Source of the DNA: Actinomycetes bacterium
GTDB taxonomy: Bacteria > Actinomycetota > Acidimicrobiia > Acidimicrobiales > Bog-793
Direction: 5' to 3'
Assembly: GCA_021798985.1 (NCBI GenBank)
Contig: JAJZBI010000003.1
Span: forward strand, 112,880-176,879
DNA: 64,000 nucleotides
The translations under genes and the position numbers were made by a program. Positions 7,327 through 16,438 of the stretch are shown here, one piece after another; positions within the stretch are counted from its first letter, which is position 1; the number at the start of each line of letters is the position of its first letter. The notes beneath the pieces were generated by a model. It was not told where the DNA came from and did no database searches. It saw only the letters and a program-made list of their open reading frames with translations.

Positions 7327-8534
7327 AAGCGCTCGACGGGATCGCGATCGCCCTTCGTGGCATCGCGGCGAACAAGCTGCGTTCGGCGCTCACCATGCTC
7401 GGGGTGCTGATCGGCGTCGCCGCCGTCATCATCTTGATCGCGGTCGGAACCGGTTCCTCACAGGCGGTCGAGGCGAGGATCAATGCGCTCGGGACCAATA
7501 CGGTCACCGTGCTCAGTCGTGGAAGCTTCTCGAGCAGCTCGGCTCAGATCGAGCCGACGCAGCTGACGCTCGCGGATCTCCACCAGATCCAGGATCGAAG
7601 CCTCGCGCCCGATGTCGCCTCCGCCTCGCCGGTCATCTCAACGAGCGTGACGGCGGCCTACGGGACGGGCTCGACCACTGCCTCGGTCGTCGGTACAACA
7701 CCCTCGTACCTCAGCGCCGACGACTACCAGGTGGAGGCGGGAAGTCCGCTGACGAGCGCCGAGGTGACCGATGGCGCCCAGGACGTCTTGATCGGACAGA
7801 CGGTCGCCGCCGATCTCTTTAGCGGCGGGCAGAGCCCGCTCGGCCAGACGATCTTGCTGAATGGAGCGAGCTTCAAGATCGTCGGTTTGCTCGCCGCCAA
7901 GGGTTCGAGCGGGCTGACCAATCAAGACAACGTCGTCATCGCCCCCTATACGGCGGTCCAGAGCGAGCTCACAGGAGAAGCCTCGACGTTCAACGAGCTC
8001 ATCGTTCAGGCAACGTCGCAGAACGCCCTCCCGGCCGCGGAGGCCGAGGTCGAGCAGATCCTCGCGACCGCCGAGGACACGACCATCTCCAATCTCCCCT
8101 TCACGATCATCAACCAGGCGTCCCTGCTACAGACCGCGGCGTCCACGACGGGCACCTTCACCGTCTTGTTGGCTGCGGTTGCGGCGATCTCACTCCTCGT
8201 TGGCGGTATCGGCGTCATGAACATCATGCTCGTGTCGGTCACCGAGCGCACCCGCGAGATCGGCATCCGCAAGGCCATCGGTGCGCCAAAGCGAGCGATC
8301 CTCGCCCAGTTCCTCTATGAAGCGGTCGTGCTCTCGCTGCTCGGCGCCGTTGCCGGCGTGATCGTCGGCGTCATCGGCTCGCATTTCCGAATCGACGGGG
8401 TCCAGCCGGCGGTCGCTCCCTATTCGATCTTCCTGGCACTCGGCGTGGCGCTCGTGATCGGCGTGTTCTTTGGCTTCTACCCCGCGAATCGCGCCGCCTC
8501 GCTCCGGCCGATCGACGCGCTTCGCTACGAATGA
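7323..8534 (+). CDS. MacB-like ABC transporter permease (FtsX family)
   Basis: A 403-residue permease with the MacB/FtsX layout: a first membrane helix near residues 20-40 (LTMLGVLIGVAAVIILIAVG), a large extracellular MacB_PCD-like domain of about 230 residues, then three C-terminal helices. The motif RTREIGIRKAIGAPKRAI between helices 2 and 3 is typical of the family. The ATG overlaps the ATPase stop (ATGA), so ATPase and permease are coupled. Extracellular domain is Ser/Thr-rich but otherwise ordinary. Confidence 0.94.
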   Translation: MKALDGIAIALRGIAANKLRSALTMLGVLIGVAAVIILIAVGTGSSQAVEARINALGTNTVTVLSRGSFSSSSAQIEPTQLTLADLHQIQDRSLAPDVASASPVISTSVTAAYGTGSTTASVVGTTPSYLSADDYQVEAGSPLTSAEVTDGAQDVLIGQTVAADLFSGGQSPLGQTILLNGASFKIVGLLAAKGSSGLTNQDNVVIAPYTAVQSELTGEASTFNELIVQATSQNALPAAEAEVEQILATAEDTTISNLPFTIINQASLLQTAASTTGTFTVLLAAVAAISLLVGGIGVMNIMLVSVTERTREIGIRKAIGAPKRAILAQFLYEAVVLSLLGAVAGVIVGVIGSHFRIDGVQPAVAPYSIFLALGVALVIGVFFGFYPANRAASLRPIDALRYE

Positions 8535-8558
8535 CGCACCAAGGACGAGGACGTTCTC

Positions 8559-9260
8559 ATGGCGACTGATGACGAGCCAACACGAGACCTACCGCAAAGC
8601 TCGGCGCGGGGGTATCCCTTCGATGATGATGATGAGAGCGTCTTTTCGAGCCTGTCGGCCAATGATGACGGCGATGCGTGGCCCGAGCGCCCGCGGCGCC
8701 GTGGCCTGACGATGCGCGTCCCGACCGCTGTGCTGGGCGCGCTCGTCATCGCTGCCGGTGCCTTCTGGGTCGGGGCGATTGTCCAGAAATCGGACGGGAC
8801 GACCACCGCCAGCGGCATCAGCTCGGCGGCATCCCGGTTTCGCAGCCTGTTTCGCGCTTCGGGATCCTTTGGTCGAGGCGGGGGATCGACGCCGGCGGGC
8901 GCCACCAGCTTTGGCGCTGCGGCGACGGGGATCTTGACGGACGTGAAGGGCAACACGCTCTACCTCACAGACGCGAGCGGCAAGCTCGTGACGGTGACGA
9001 TCTCGCAGTCGACGGCGATCACGCGCGAGAGCGCGGCAACGCCTGCGACCCTGCAGCTTGGCGACACCATCGTGGTCCGAGGTGCGACCGCGAGCTCCGG
9101 CGTCGTCCGTGCGACTTCGGTGGTCGCGAGCGCGAAGGGTGTCTCGACTGCTGCTGGTGCTGTCGGCACCGGTGCCGTGAGCGGATCGAGTGCAGGCGGC
9201 TCGGCCTTTGGTCCATCGGGTGCCCAGCGTGCTCGTGGGCGGGGGACTTCAGGTGGATAG
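8559..9260 (+). CDS. single-pass membrane protein with extracellular OB-like (DUF5666-like) domain
   Basis: A 233-residue protein with an acidic cytoplasmic N-terminus (FDDDDE), a membrane helix at about 55-75 (VPTAVLGALVIAAGAFWVG) and an extracellular part. Within it, ATGILTDVKGNTLYLTDASG and a following stretch of alternating hydrophobic residues (LGDTIVVRG) look like the small beta-barrel found in DUF5666-type proteins. The tail is Gly/Ser-rich. It is 24 nt downstream of the permease and so is probably co-transcribed as an accessory factor. Function unknown; the domain assignment is tentative. Confidence 0.7.
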   Translation: MATDDEPTRDLPQSSARGYPFDDDDESVFSSLSANDDGDAWPERPRRRGLTMRVPTAVLGALVIAAGAFWVGAIVQKSDGTTTASGISSAASRFRSLFRASGSFGRGGGSTPAGATSFGAAATGILTDVKGNTLYLTDASGKLVTVTISQSTAITRESAATPATLQLGDTIVVRGATASSGVVRATSVVASAKGVSTAAGAVGTGAVSGSSAGGSAFGPSGAQRARGRGTSGG

Positions 9261-9306
9261 TCGATCAAAGGCGAGCCGCCGGCTCCGCGGCGTGCAAGGA
9301 GGAATC

Positions 9307-11679
9307 GTGGAGGTTCTTGGTAATCCTGCATCGCTACGGCGCGCCCCGGTGCTCGCCGCAGGCATCGCTGCGTTCGCGATGGCGGTGATCGCGACGTGGT
9401 CGGCGACCGCCACGGCGAGTGCCCGCGCCCCCGGCGCGCATCGCTGCGCGGCCAGCGCTCATCCCGGCGCGAACTTCGCGAACTGCAACCTGACTGGGAG
9501 GAGATTCATTGGCGCCGAGCTGAACGGCGCGGACTTCGCTGGCGCGAATCTTGCGCGGACGCGCTTCATCGGCGCCGACCTCGAGTCGGCCAACTTCTCC
9601 GGAGCGGATCTTCGCGGGGCGACACTGCAGCGCGTGTCGCTCGGCGGCGCCAACCTCCTCACGGCGAGCCTCGCGGGGGCGTCGGCGAGCGGTGTCGCCG
9701 GTGCCCGGATTGTCCTGCCGCCGGGTTGGAACCGCGTGGCTGGGTACCTCGTTGGCCCGGGCGCGCGCCTGGTCGGTGCTGACCTGCGTCGTGCGGACCT
9801 CGCGTCGATGTCGCTCGCGGGCGCGAACCTGATGGCCGCCAACCTCACCGGTGCTGATCTCGCAGGCGCCAACCTCGACGCCACGGTGCTCGCCCGCGCA
9901 GCTCTCGATGGCGTGAAGTCGGGAGCAGGCTCGATTACCGGCACGCCGGCCTCGCTGCCGGGCGGCTGGGCGCTGATCTCAGGATATCTCGTCGGCGCCA
10001 AGACGGACCTGTCCGGTGTGACGTTGGCGAACGACGATCTGCGCCACATCAACTTCGCCGGCGCCGATCTGACGGGGGCCAACTTGTCTGGTGCGACGCT
10101 GTCGGGCGCGAGCTTGAAGGGCGCGAGCTTGAAGGGCGCCAACCTCTCGTCGGTCGTCTTGAGCGGTGCGAACCTGTCCCGGCTCGATCTCGCAAACGCC
10201 AACTTGTCGGGTGCCACGCTCACCGACGCGAACCTGCTCGGTGCCGACCTCGCAAGCGCCGACCTGTCGGGAGCGACACTCACGGGTGCGAAGCTGCGCG
10301 CGAGCGATCTGGTCCGTGCCAATCTTCGTAACGCCACGGTCACCGGGGTGAGCATCACGGCGGCGAATTTCTCCCGTGCCACTCTCGGCGGCGTCGTGTC
10401 CGGCGAGATATCTGGTCACCCGAAGGCGCTCGCTGCGCACTACAAGCTCGTTGCTGGGTACCTCGTCGGCCCGAATGCCGACCTCCAGGGCGCCATTTTC
10501 ACGAACGCCAACCTTGCCCACGTCGACCTCGCGGGTGCGACGCTTGCGAACGCCGATCTGACCGGAGCGCGCTCGGGCAAGATCAGCGGCACGCCGGCGT
10601 CGCTCCCGTCTGGGTGGAGCCTCATCGATGGCTATCTCCTCGGGACGGGTGCCAACCTGGCGGGAGCGAACCTCTCCAGGGCACACCTGGCGGGCCTCGC
10701 GATCGGCCAGACGGTTGGCAACCCCGCCGCTCTGCCGGTCGGATGGGGCGCAGCGAACGGCTATCTCGTCGGCCCGGGTGCCGACCTTGCGGGTGCGAAC
10801 CTGACCAACGCGAGCCTGGCTGACGTCGACGTGTCGGGCACGAACCTTGCGGGTGCGACGCTCACCGGAATCTCCTCTGGCGGAGTCAGTGGACAGCCGC
10901 TCGCGCTCCCGAGCGGCTGGCAGCTCATCGACGGCTACCTCCTTGGCGCCGGCGCAGATCTCAATAACGCGACGCTGAGCGGTGCCGATCTCGCCGGAGT
11001 GAACCTGAGCGGCGCCAGCCTGGAGGGGGCGAGCCTCACCAATGCCAACCTGTCGGGAGTCAACATGTCGGGAGCCAACCTTCTCGATGCTTCGCTGACC
11101 GGCGCGGGAATGGGCGCGGCGCAGCTGTCGGGCGCGACGGTGACCGGGCTGGTGTCGGGAAGTCTGTCGGGGACGCCCGCGTCGTTGCCGAGCGGCTTCC
11201 AGGTCGTCTCGGGCTACCTCGCCGGGCCTGGCGCCAACCTCGTCGGGGCCAACTTCAGCAATGCTCAGCTCCCCTCGGGCCTCTCGCTTTCGGACGCCGA
11301 CCTGCAAGGCGACGATCTGCTCGGCGCCAAGCTCACCGGTGTGAGCTTCGCCGGGGCGAACCTAGCCGGGGCGGAGCTTGGCGACGTCGTGGCACCGGGC
11401 GTCAATTTCTCCGGTGCCGATCTCTCCGGTGCCGATCTGTCCTTCGGCGTGCTCTCGAGCGCGAACTTCAGCGGCGCCGACTTGACGGGTGCCAATGTGA
11501 GCTCGGCGACGTGCTCGAGCGCCAACTTCTCGGGCGCGATCCTGAGCGACGCCAACGTGACTGCCGCCACGCTCAGCGGAGCGAACTTCGCGGGCGCCTA
11601 TGCGTCGGCGATCATCGGCACATCGACGCCAGCGTTGACGGAGACGGCGGGCACCGTCAACCTGTCGACCGCGGCCTGA
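9307..11679 (+). CDS. large exported pentapeptide-repeat protein
   Basis: A 790-residue protein with a signal peptide (about residues 12-38, ending TATASA) followed by some 100 pentapeptide repeats of the form A(D/N)LxG, expected to fold as a right-handed quadrilateral beta-helix. The run is broken at least six times by a ~25-residue module containing SGTPASLPSGW, then L(I/V)xGYLxGPGADL. These modules recur at roughly regular distances and probably cap or connect helix segments. Start set at GTG 9307, preceded by AAGGAGG at 9296-9302; the reading frame also extends upstream to 9190 but without a ribosome site. It is the last gene of the adaptor/ABC cluster and could be its cargo or surface partner, which is inference. 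Confidence 0.88.
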   Translation: MEVLGNPASLRRAPVLAAGIAAFAMAVIATWSATATASARAPGAHRCAASAHPGANFANCNLTGRRFIGAELNGADFAGANLARTRFIGADLESANFSGADLRGATLQRVSLGGANLLTASLAGASASGVAGARIVLPPGWNRVAGYLVGPGARLVGADLRRADLASMSLAGANLMAANLTGADLAGANLDATVLARAALDGVKSGAGSITGTPASLPGGWALISGYLVGAKTDLSGVTLANDDLRHINFAGADLTGANLSGATLSGASLKGASLKGANLSSVVLSGANLSRLDLANANLSGATLTDANLLGADLASADLSGATLTGAKLRASDLVRANLRNATVTGVSITAANFSRATLGGVVSGEISGHPKALAAHYKLVAGYLVGPNADLQGAIFTNANLAHVDLAGATLANADLTGARSGKISGTPASLPSGWSLIDGYLLGTGANLAGANLSRAHLAGLAIGQTVGNPAALPVGWGAANGYLVGPGADLAGANLTNASLADVDVSGTNLAGATLTGISSGGVSGQPLALPSGWQLIDGYLLGAGADLNNATLSGADLAGVNLSGASLEGASLTNANLSGVNMSGANLLDASLTGAGMGAAQLSGATVTGLVSGSLSGTPASLPSGFQVVSGYLAGPGANLVGANFSNAQLPSGLSLSDADLQGDDLLGAKLTGVSFAGANLAGAELGDVVAPGVNFSGADLSGADLSFGVLSSANFSGADLTGANVSSATCSSANFSGAILSDANVTAATLSGANFAGAYASAIIGTSTPALTETAGTVNLSTAA

Positions 11680-11734
11680 ACCGGCTGCTCAGAGCGCCCT
11701 GTCCTGCGCCCGATCGCGCGCGAGACGGCGCCGC

Positions 11735-12148
11735 TCAGTTCGCGTTGGCCTCGCCGGATGGCGAGGCGACCCGAGAGGCGATCGCCACGGCGCCAGCCAG
11801 TGCCGCGCCGGCCGAGGAGGCAAGGACCAGCCAGCGCCCCTTGGCCGGAAGGCGACGGAAGGAGATCAGCGTGGCGATCGTGTCGCCGCTATCGGACAGG
11901 GCACCGAGACCGACCCAACGCGACAGCGCCGCCGGGTCCCGGCGCGATCCGAGCGCCCCGAGACCAAGCGCCAGGTCGCGCCCGCCAAGTGCCCGACCGA
12001 GCACGGCGACCTGATGGGGCGTGTCTGCCTCGCCGACCCACGGGCGCGCCACGCGGTCAGGGGCGACGTAGGCGACGACCCCCAAGGCGACGCGGATCGC
12101 TGCGATCGCGAGCCCAAGCGGCCTGCCGAGCATCCTCAGTCGTTCCAT
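11735..12148 (-). CDS. small membrane protein (possibly DUF4267-like)
   Basis: A 137-residue protein starting at ATG 12148 with AGGAGG a few bases upstream. It has several hydrophobic stretches: LGLAIAAIRVALGVVAYVAP near the N-terminus, LALGLGALG in the middle and LVLASSAGAALAGAVAIAS at the end, giving perhaps three or four membrane passes. The pattern of a mid-protein Gly-Arg-rich stretch (LGRALGGRDLALG) followed by helices resembles DUF4267 proteins, but this is a weak match. It is transcribed divergently from the light-stress operon and shares its 63-bp promoter region, so it could be co-regulated. Confidence 0.65.
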   Translation of the reverse strand: MERLRMLGRPLGLAIAAIRVALGVVAYVAPDRVARPWVGEADTPHQVAVLGRALGGRDLALGLGALGSRRDPAALSRWVGLGALSDSGDTIATLISFRRLPAKGRWLVLASSAGAALAGAVAIASRVASPSGEANAN

Positions 12149-12189
12149 GTCCTGTCCTCCTGCCCATCTCCGGCGCGTCTCACCCGCAG

Positions 12190-12207
12190 TATTTAGCGCT
12201 AAAATAA
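12190..12207. promoter_or_regulatory. palindromic operator and -10-like elements of a divergent promoter
   Basis: The divergent intergenic region holds TTAGCGCTAA, a perfect 10-bp palindrome at 12193-12202, inside an AT-rich near-palindrome (12190-12206). On the + strand TAAAAT (12200-12205) fits a -10 box placed about 7 nt before the GTG at 12212, which lacks a Shine-Dalgarno sequence; the transcript may therefore be leaderless. On the - strand TAAATA (12195-12190) could serve the opposite gene. A repressor bound to the palindrome would cover both. Confidence 0.45.
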
Positions 12208-12211
12208 CAGC

Positions 12212-13201
12212 GTGGCCCTGCTGCGGGATAGAACAAGCTTGGCCTGGCGGCGCCTGGTGGACGAATTGCTCGAGGCGGCCCTGCTGCCGAGCTGGGCCTC
12301 GAGCGGCTACCGCGCGCGTCGCGCGATGTGGGGCTTCGAGCCGCCCGCTCCACTTTGTGCTGGGTCGATCGCGCTCGTGACCGGGGCGAGCCGTGGGATC
12401 GGCGAGGCGGCCGCCCGTTTGATCGCCGCACCGGGAGTGCGCGTCTTCGTCGTCGGGCGGGACCGCGCGGCACTCTCCGCAGCGGCGACCGAGCTCGCGC
12501 GCTCGAGCGGGGCGCAGGTCCACGCGCTCGGTGCCGACCTCGGCTCGCTCGAGTCGGTCCGCGCGCTCGCGAGCGCGGTGCGCGCCTCAACGGGCCGTCT
12601 GGACCTGCTGGTGCATTGCGCCGGGGCGATGCATCAGACCCGCGCGCTCTCCCCCGACGGCATCGAGCGCACCGTGGCCGAGCACGTCGTGGGGCCACAC
12701 TGCCTGACGCGGGAGCTCGAGCCGCTGCTCGCGCCGCGCTCGAGCGTCGTGTTCGTCTGCTCCGCCGGCATGTACAGCGAAGCGCTCGATGTCGACCGCC
12801 TGCAGATCGACGTCGAGCCGTTCCGGCCCGCCCGTGCCTACGCCAGGGCCAAGCGCGCGCAGGCCGTGCTCGGGGCACAATGGGATCTCCGGCTGGCGGC
12901 GCGCGGTGCCCGGGCCTACGTCATGCATCCGGGCTGGGTCGACAGCCGGGCGCTGCGCGAGGGACTGCCGCGCTTTGCGGCGCTGATGTCCCCGCTGCTC
13001 CGTTCGCCGCTCGAGGGCGCCGACACGATCGCCTGGCTGGCGAGCACCCGACCGCCTGGCCCCTTCGGCTTGTACCTCGACCGCCAGCCGCGACGCCTCC
13101 ATCGCCTGGTGCACACCAAGGTCGAACCGGGCGAGGAACAGCGGCTCTGGGACTGGTGCGAGCGCGTGGTGCGTCCCCGCCCCGTGGAGGTCGTGGCATG
13201 A
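12212..13201 (+). CDS. short-chain dehydrogenase/reductase (SDR)
   Basis: A 329-residue classical-like SDR. The dinucleotide motif TGASRGIG is at 57-64, the usual NNAG is HCAG (135-138), and the catalytic pair is Y210-x3-K214 (YARAK). It has a ~50-residue N-terminal extension before the Rossmann fold. This family commonly sits with an FAD amine-oxidase-like protein, DUF1365, a cyclopropane-fatty-acid synthase and a photolyase in LitR- or sigma-E/ChrR-regulated clusters, exactly the genes that follow here. Substrate unknown, likely a lipid. Start at GTG 12212 without a ribosome site; the last base of the gene overlaps the next ATG. Confidence 0.88.
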   Translation: MALLRDRTSLAWRRLVDELLEAALLPSWASSGYRARRAMWGFEPPAPLCAGSIALVTGASRGIGEAAARLIAAPGVRVFVVGRDRAALSAAATELARSSGAQVHALGADLGSLESVRALASAVRASTGRLDLLVHCAGAMHQTRALSPDGIERTVAEHVVGPHCLTRELEPLLAPRSSVVFVCSAGMYSEALDVDRLQIDVEPFRPARAYARAKRAQAVLGAQWDLRLAARGARAYVMHPGWVDSRALREGLPRFAALMSPLLRSPLEGADTIAWLASTRPPGPFGLYLDRQPRRLHRLVHTKVEPGEEQRLWDWCERVVRPRPVEVVA

Positions 13202-14430
13202 GGATCGCCGTCGTCGGTGCGGGCATCTCCGGGCTGAGCTGTGCCTACTGGCTGGCACGGCGCCACGAGGTGACCGTCTTTGAGGCCGATCGGCGAGTCG
13301 GCGGCCACACCAACACCGTGCGCGTCGACCTGGCGGAGGAGACCCATCACGTCGACACCGGCTTCATCGTCTACAACGAGCGCAACTACCCGGCTTTTAG
13401 CGCCCTGCTCGGCGAGCTCAACGTGGCGACGCAGCCCTCGGAGATGAGCTTTAGCGTCTCCTCGCCCGACCCGGACTGGGAGTACCGCGGGAACGGGCTC
13501 TCGCTGTACGCCCAGGCCTCGAACTTCGTGCGGCCGTCGTTCCAGCGCATGCTCATCGACATCTTGCGCTTCAACCGCCATGCGACCGCGATGCTCGAGG
13601 GGGGCGGCGAGCGGGGCAGCCTCGAGGACTTCCTTGCCGAGAACCGCTACGGCGCGCGCCTGCGGCCCCACTACCTGGTGCCGCTCGGCTCGGCGATCTG
13701 GTCGGCGGACCCGACGACCTTCGCCGACATCCCGGCGATGACGGTGGCGCGCTTCCTGGCGAACCATGGCATGCTCGCCCTGTCGGGCAGGCCGAGCTGG
13801 CGGACGGTCGTCGGAGGAGCGGCCCGTTATGTCGATGCGCTCGTGCGGCCCTTTGCCCGCCAGATCCGGACCGCGACGCCCGTCCGATCGGTGCGGCGCG
13901 TGGACGCGGGGGTGATCCTTACGAGCGATCGACATGGCGACGAGCACTTCGATGCGGTCGTTCTCGCCGCCCATAGCGACCAGAGCCTCGCCATGCTCGC
14001 CGACCCGAGCCCCGAGGAGTGCTCGGTCCTCGGGGCGATGCGCTACCGGGACAACGTTGCGACGCTGCACCGCGACGCGCGCGTGTTGCCGCGGCGCCGG
14101 CGGGTTTGGGCGAGCTGGAACTACCACCTGCCTCCCGGTGGCAGTGCGACGCCGACCGTGACGTATTGGATGAACCGTCTCCAGCGCATTGCCTCCAGCA
14201 CGCCGCTGTGTGTCAGCTTGAACCGCTCGGAGGTCATCGATCCCGACCTCGTGCTCGGCGAGTGGACCTACGCCCACCCGGTCTATGACGCGGGCTCGGT
14301 CGCAGCCCAGGCGCGCCGCTCAGCGCTCCAGGGCAAACGCCGCACCTGGTTCTGCGGGGCGTACTGGGGATATGGGTTCCACGAGGACGGTGTCCAGAGC
14401 GCGCTCGCCGTCGCCCGGGCGCTTTGGTGA
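13198..14430 (+). CDS. FAD/NAD(P)-binding amine-oxidase-like oxidoreductase (UfaD-like)
   Basis: A 410-residue flavoprotein with the FAD-binding motif VVGAGISGLSCAYWLA at residues 5-20, followed by VFEADRRVGGHTNT, and the C-terminal FCGAYWGYGFHEDGVQSA that closes the FAD site. GYGFHEDG is characteristic of the family found beside cyclopropane-fatty-acid synthase and DUF1365 genes; in Rhodobacter a member takes part in furan fatty acid synthesis. Starts at ATG 13198, overlapping the SDR stop by 4 nt. A role in oxidising or desaturating a membrane fatty acid that the downstream methyltransferase modifies is inferred from the neighbourhood. Confidence 0.88.
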   Translation: MRIAVVGAGISGLSCAYWLARRHEVTVFEADRRVGGHTNTVRVDLAEETHHVDTGFIVYNERNYPAFSALLGELNVATQPSEMSFSVSSPDPDWEYRGNGLSLYAQASNFVRPSFQRMLIDILRFNRHATAMLEGGGERGSLEDFLAENRYGARLRPHYLVPLGSAIWSADPTTFADIPAMTVARFLANHGMLALSGRPSWRTVVGGAARYVDALVRPFARQIRTATPVRSVRRVDAGVILTSDRHGDEHFDAVVLAAHSDQSLAMLADPSPEECSVLGAMRYRDNVATLHRDARVLPRRRRVWASWNYHLPPGGSATPTVTYWMNRLQRIASSTPLCVSLNRSEVIDPDLVLGEWTYAHPVYDAGSVAAQARRSALQGKRRTWFCGAYWGYGFHEDGVQSALAVARALW

Positions 14431-15176
14431 TGCACAGCGCCTTGTACCGCGGCGAGGTGCGTCACCGCCGCTCCTCGCCGCGCCCGCACGCCTTCTCCTA
14501 CGCGGTGACGCTTTGCTATCTCGACCTCGGCGAGCTCGACGAGCTGCTCGGCGCGCACCGGTGGTGGTCGACGCGGCGCGGCTTTCCGGTGCAGGTGCGT
14601 CGCAGCGACTACCTCGGGGACCCCGAGGTGCCTCTGCACCTCGCGGCTCGCCGCGCGGTCGAGGCCGCGCTCGGCAGCGACCCGGGTGGGCCCGTCCGCC
14701 TGCTCACTCAGGTCCGCACCTTTGGATGGTGCTTCAACCCGCTCAGCCTCTACTACTGCTTCGACCGATCCGGTCGGGCGCCGGTCGCCGTGGTCGCCGA
14801 GGTGACCAACACGCCATGGGGCGAGCGCTACGCCTACGTGCTCGGGACGCGAGACGACGGCACGGTGGATTGCTCGTTCGACAAGGCGATGCACGTCTCG
14901 CCCTTCATGGCGATGGACCAGCGCTACCGCTTCGTCCTGAGCGCTCCGGGCGAGCGGCTTGACGCGGCCGTCTCGGTCCTTGAGGGCTCCCGGAGCGTCC
15001 TTGAGGCCTCGCTGTCATTGGAGCGCTCGCGGCTCGACCACCAGGCGATGAGCGAGCTCATCTGGAAGGAACCCTTGGGATCGCTGCGCGTCTCGGCCGA
15101 GATCTACCTCCAAGCCGCGAAGTTGTGGGCAAAGCGCGTCCCGTTCCATCCTCATCCGACTCGGCGGGCCGCGTGA
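14430..15176 (+). CDS. DUF1365 family protein
   Basis: A 248-residue DUF1365 protein. Recognisable features are the N-terminal LYRGEVRHRR, the central TFGWCFNPLSLYYC (FNPxSxYYC is the family hallmark), AEVTNTPWGERYAYV and the FDKAMHVSPFM motif. DUF1365 genes almost always accompany the amine-oxidase-like protein and a CFA synthase, and are thought to act on fatty acyl chains, though biochemistry is thin. Start placed at ATG 14430 (TGATG overlap with the previous stop); TTG 14424 and GTG 14427 are in the same frame. Confidence 0.92.
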   Translation: MHSALYRGEVRHRRSSPRPHAFSYAVTLCYLDLGELDELLGAHRWWSTRRGFPVQVRRSDYLGDPEVPLHLAARRAVEAALGSDPGGPVRLLTQVRTFGWCFNPLSLYYCFDRSGRAPVAVVAEVTNTPWGERYAYVLGTRDDGTVDCSFDKAMHVSPFMAMDQRYRFVLSAPGERLDAAVSVLEGSRSVLEASLSLERSRLDHQAMSELIWKEPLGSLRVSAEIYLQAAKLWAKRVPFHPHPTRRAA

Positions 15177-16438
15177 GCGGCGTGAGGACGCTGCAGCTCG
15201 CTGCTCGCCGGCTGCGCCCGGGAGCCCATCGGGCGGCGCGCGTGATCGTGCTCGGCCTGCTCGAGGGCGTCGCCGGTGGCGAGCTCGTCGTCGAGGACCC
15301 GATGGGCACCAGCCGCTTCGGCCCGAGCGGCGGGCTGCGGGCGAGCGTGAGGGTCACCGACGGGCGCGCCTTTCGAGCGGTGATCGGCGCAGGCAGCGTC
15401 GGGCTCGCCGAGGGCTACATCGAAGGCTGGTGGGACTGCGACGATCTCGTCGCGTTGCTCCAGATTGCGGCGCGCCGCCTCGGGCCGACGCGGCCGGTCC
15501 TCGAGCGCCTCTCGACGCTGCGCGGCGCGCTGATCGACGCCGTCGATCGCCGGCGGGCGTCATTGGCACGCGATCGCCGCAACATCGCGGCCCACTACGA
15601 CCTCGGCAATGACTTCTTCTCGTGCTTCCTCGACCCGACGCTCAGCTATTCCTGCGGGGTCTTCTCCTCGCCCGACGAGGCGATGGAGGTGGCGTCGCGG
15701 CGCAAGCTCGACGGCATCTGCGCCAAGCTGGCGCTTCGTCCCGGCGACCATGTGCTCGAGATCGGCACGGGCTGGGGCGCCTTCGCCCTCCATGCGGCGC
15801 GCCGCTATGGCTGCCGGGTCACTACGACGACGATCTCGTCGCGCCAATACGACCATGCCCGGGCGGCGGTCGACGCCGCCGGGCTCGCGGGGCAGGTCCA
15901 GGTGCTGAACGTCGACTACCGCGAGCTCGAGGGTCGCTTCGACAAGCTCGTCTCGATCGAGATGATCGAGGCCGTCGACTGGCGCGACTACCCGAGCTTC
16001 TTCGGTCACTGCGCCAAGCTGCTCGGCGACGAGGGCCTGATGGCGCTCCAGGCGATCGTCATCGACGAGCGCCACTACGCTGCTGCACGCCGGCGCCAGG
16101 ACTTCATCAAGGCGATGGTGTTCCCCGGCTCGTGCATCCCCTCTATCGGCGCGCTGACCTCGGCGCTCGCGCGCGGCGGGGACCTGTCGCTCGTCCACCT
16201 CGAAGACATCGGCGCGCACTACGCCGAGACGATCGAGCGCTGGAGCCAAGCCTTCGCTGCCCATCGCGCACAGGTCGCCGCCCTCGGCTTCGATGCGCGC
16301 TTCATGCGCCTGTGGGAGTTCTACCTCGCCTACTGTCGAGCCGGCTTCCTCGAGCGGAGGATCTCCGATGTCCAGGCGATCCTCGCCAAGAGTGGATGGC
16401 AGGCCACGCTCAGTGAGAGTCTGCGGGGATGGACATGA
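15173..16438 (+). CDS. cyclopropane-fatty-acyl-phospholipid synthase family methyltransferase
   Basis: A 421-residue SAM-dependent methyltransferase of the CFA synthase type. The motif HYDLGNDFFSCFLDPTLSYS is the family signature before the Rossmann fold; the SAM loop is VLEIGTGWGAFALHAARRYG, followed by SIEMIEAVDWRDY and FIKAMVFPGSCIPS near the active site. These enzymes transfer a methyl or methylene group to the double bond of a phospholipid acyl chain at the membrane. The GTG start at 15173 overlaps the DUF1365 stop (GTGA). A second paralogue lies at 51752-53098. The photoreceptor gene begins within its stop codon. Confidence 0.93.
   Translation: MSGVRTLQLAARRLRPGAHRAARVIVLGLLEGVAGGELVVEDPMGTSRFGPSGGLRASVRVTDGRAFRAVIGAGSVGLAEGYIEGWWDCDDLVALLQIAARRLGPTRPVLERLSTLRGALIDAVDRRRASLARDRRNIAAHYDLGNDFFSCFLDPTLSYSCGVFSSPDEAMEVASRRKLDGICAKLALRPGDHVLEIGTGWGAFALHAARRYGCRVTTTTISSRQYDHARAAVDAAGLAGQVQVLNVDYRELEGRFDKLVSIEMIEAVDWRDYPSFFGHCAKLLGDEGLMALQAIVIDERHYAAARRRQDFIKAMVFPGSCIPSIGALTSALARGGDLSLVHLEDIGAHYAETIERWSQAFAAHRAQVAALGFDARFMRLWEFYLAYCRAGFLERRISDVQAILAKSGWQATLSESLRGWT

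Noticed and set aside
9459..11307. - strand frames of 307 and 442 codons in the pentapeptide gene
   Set aside because: Repetitive antisense translation of the repeat gene.
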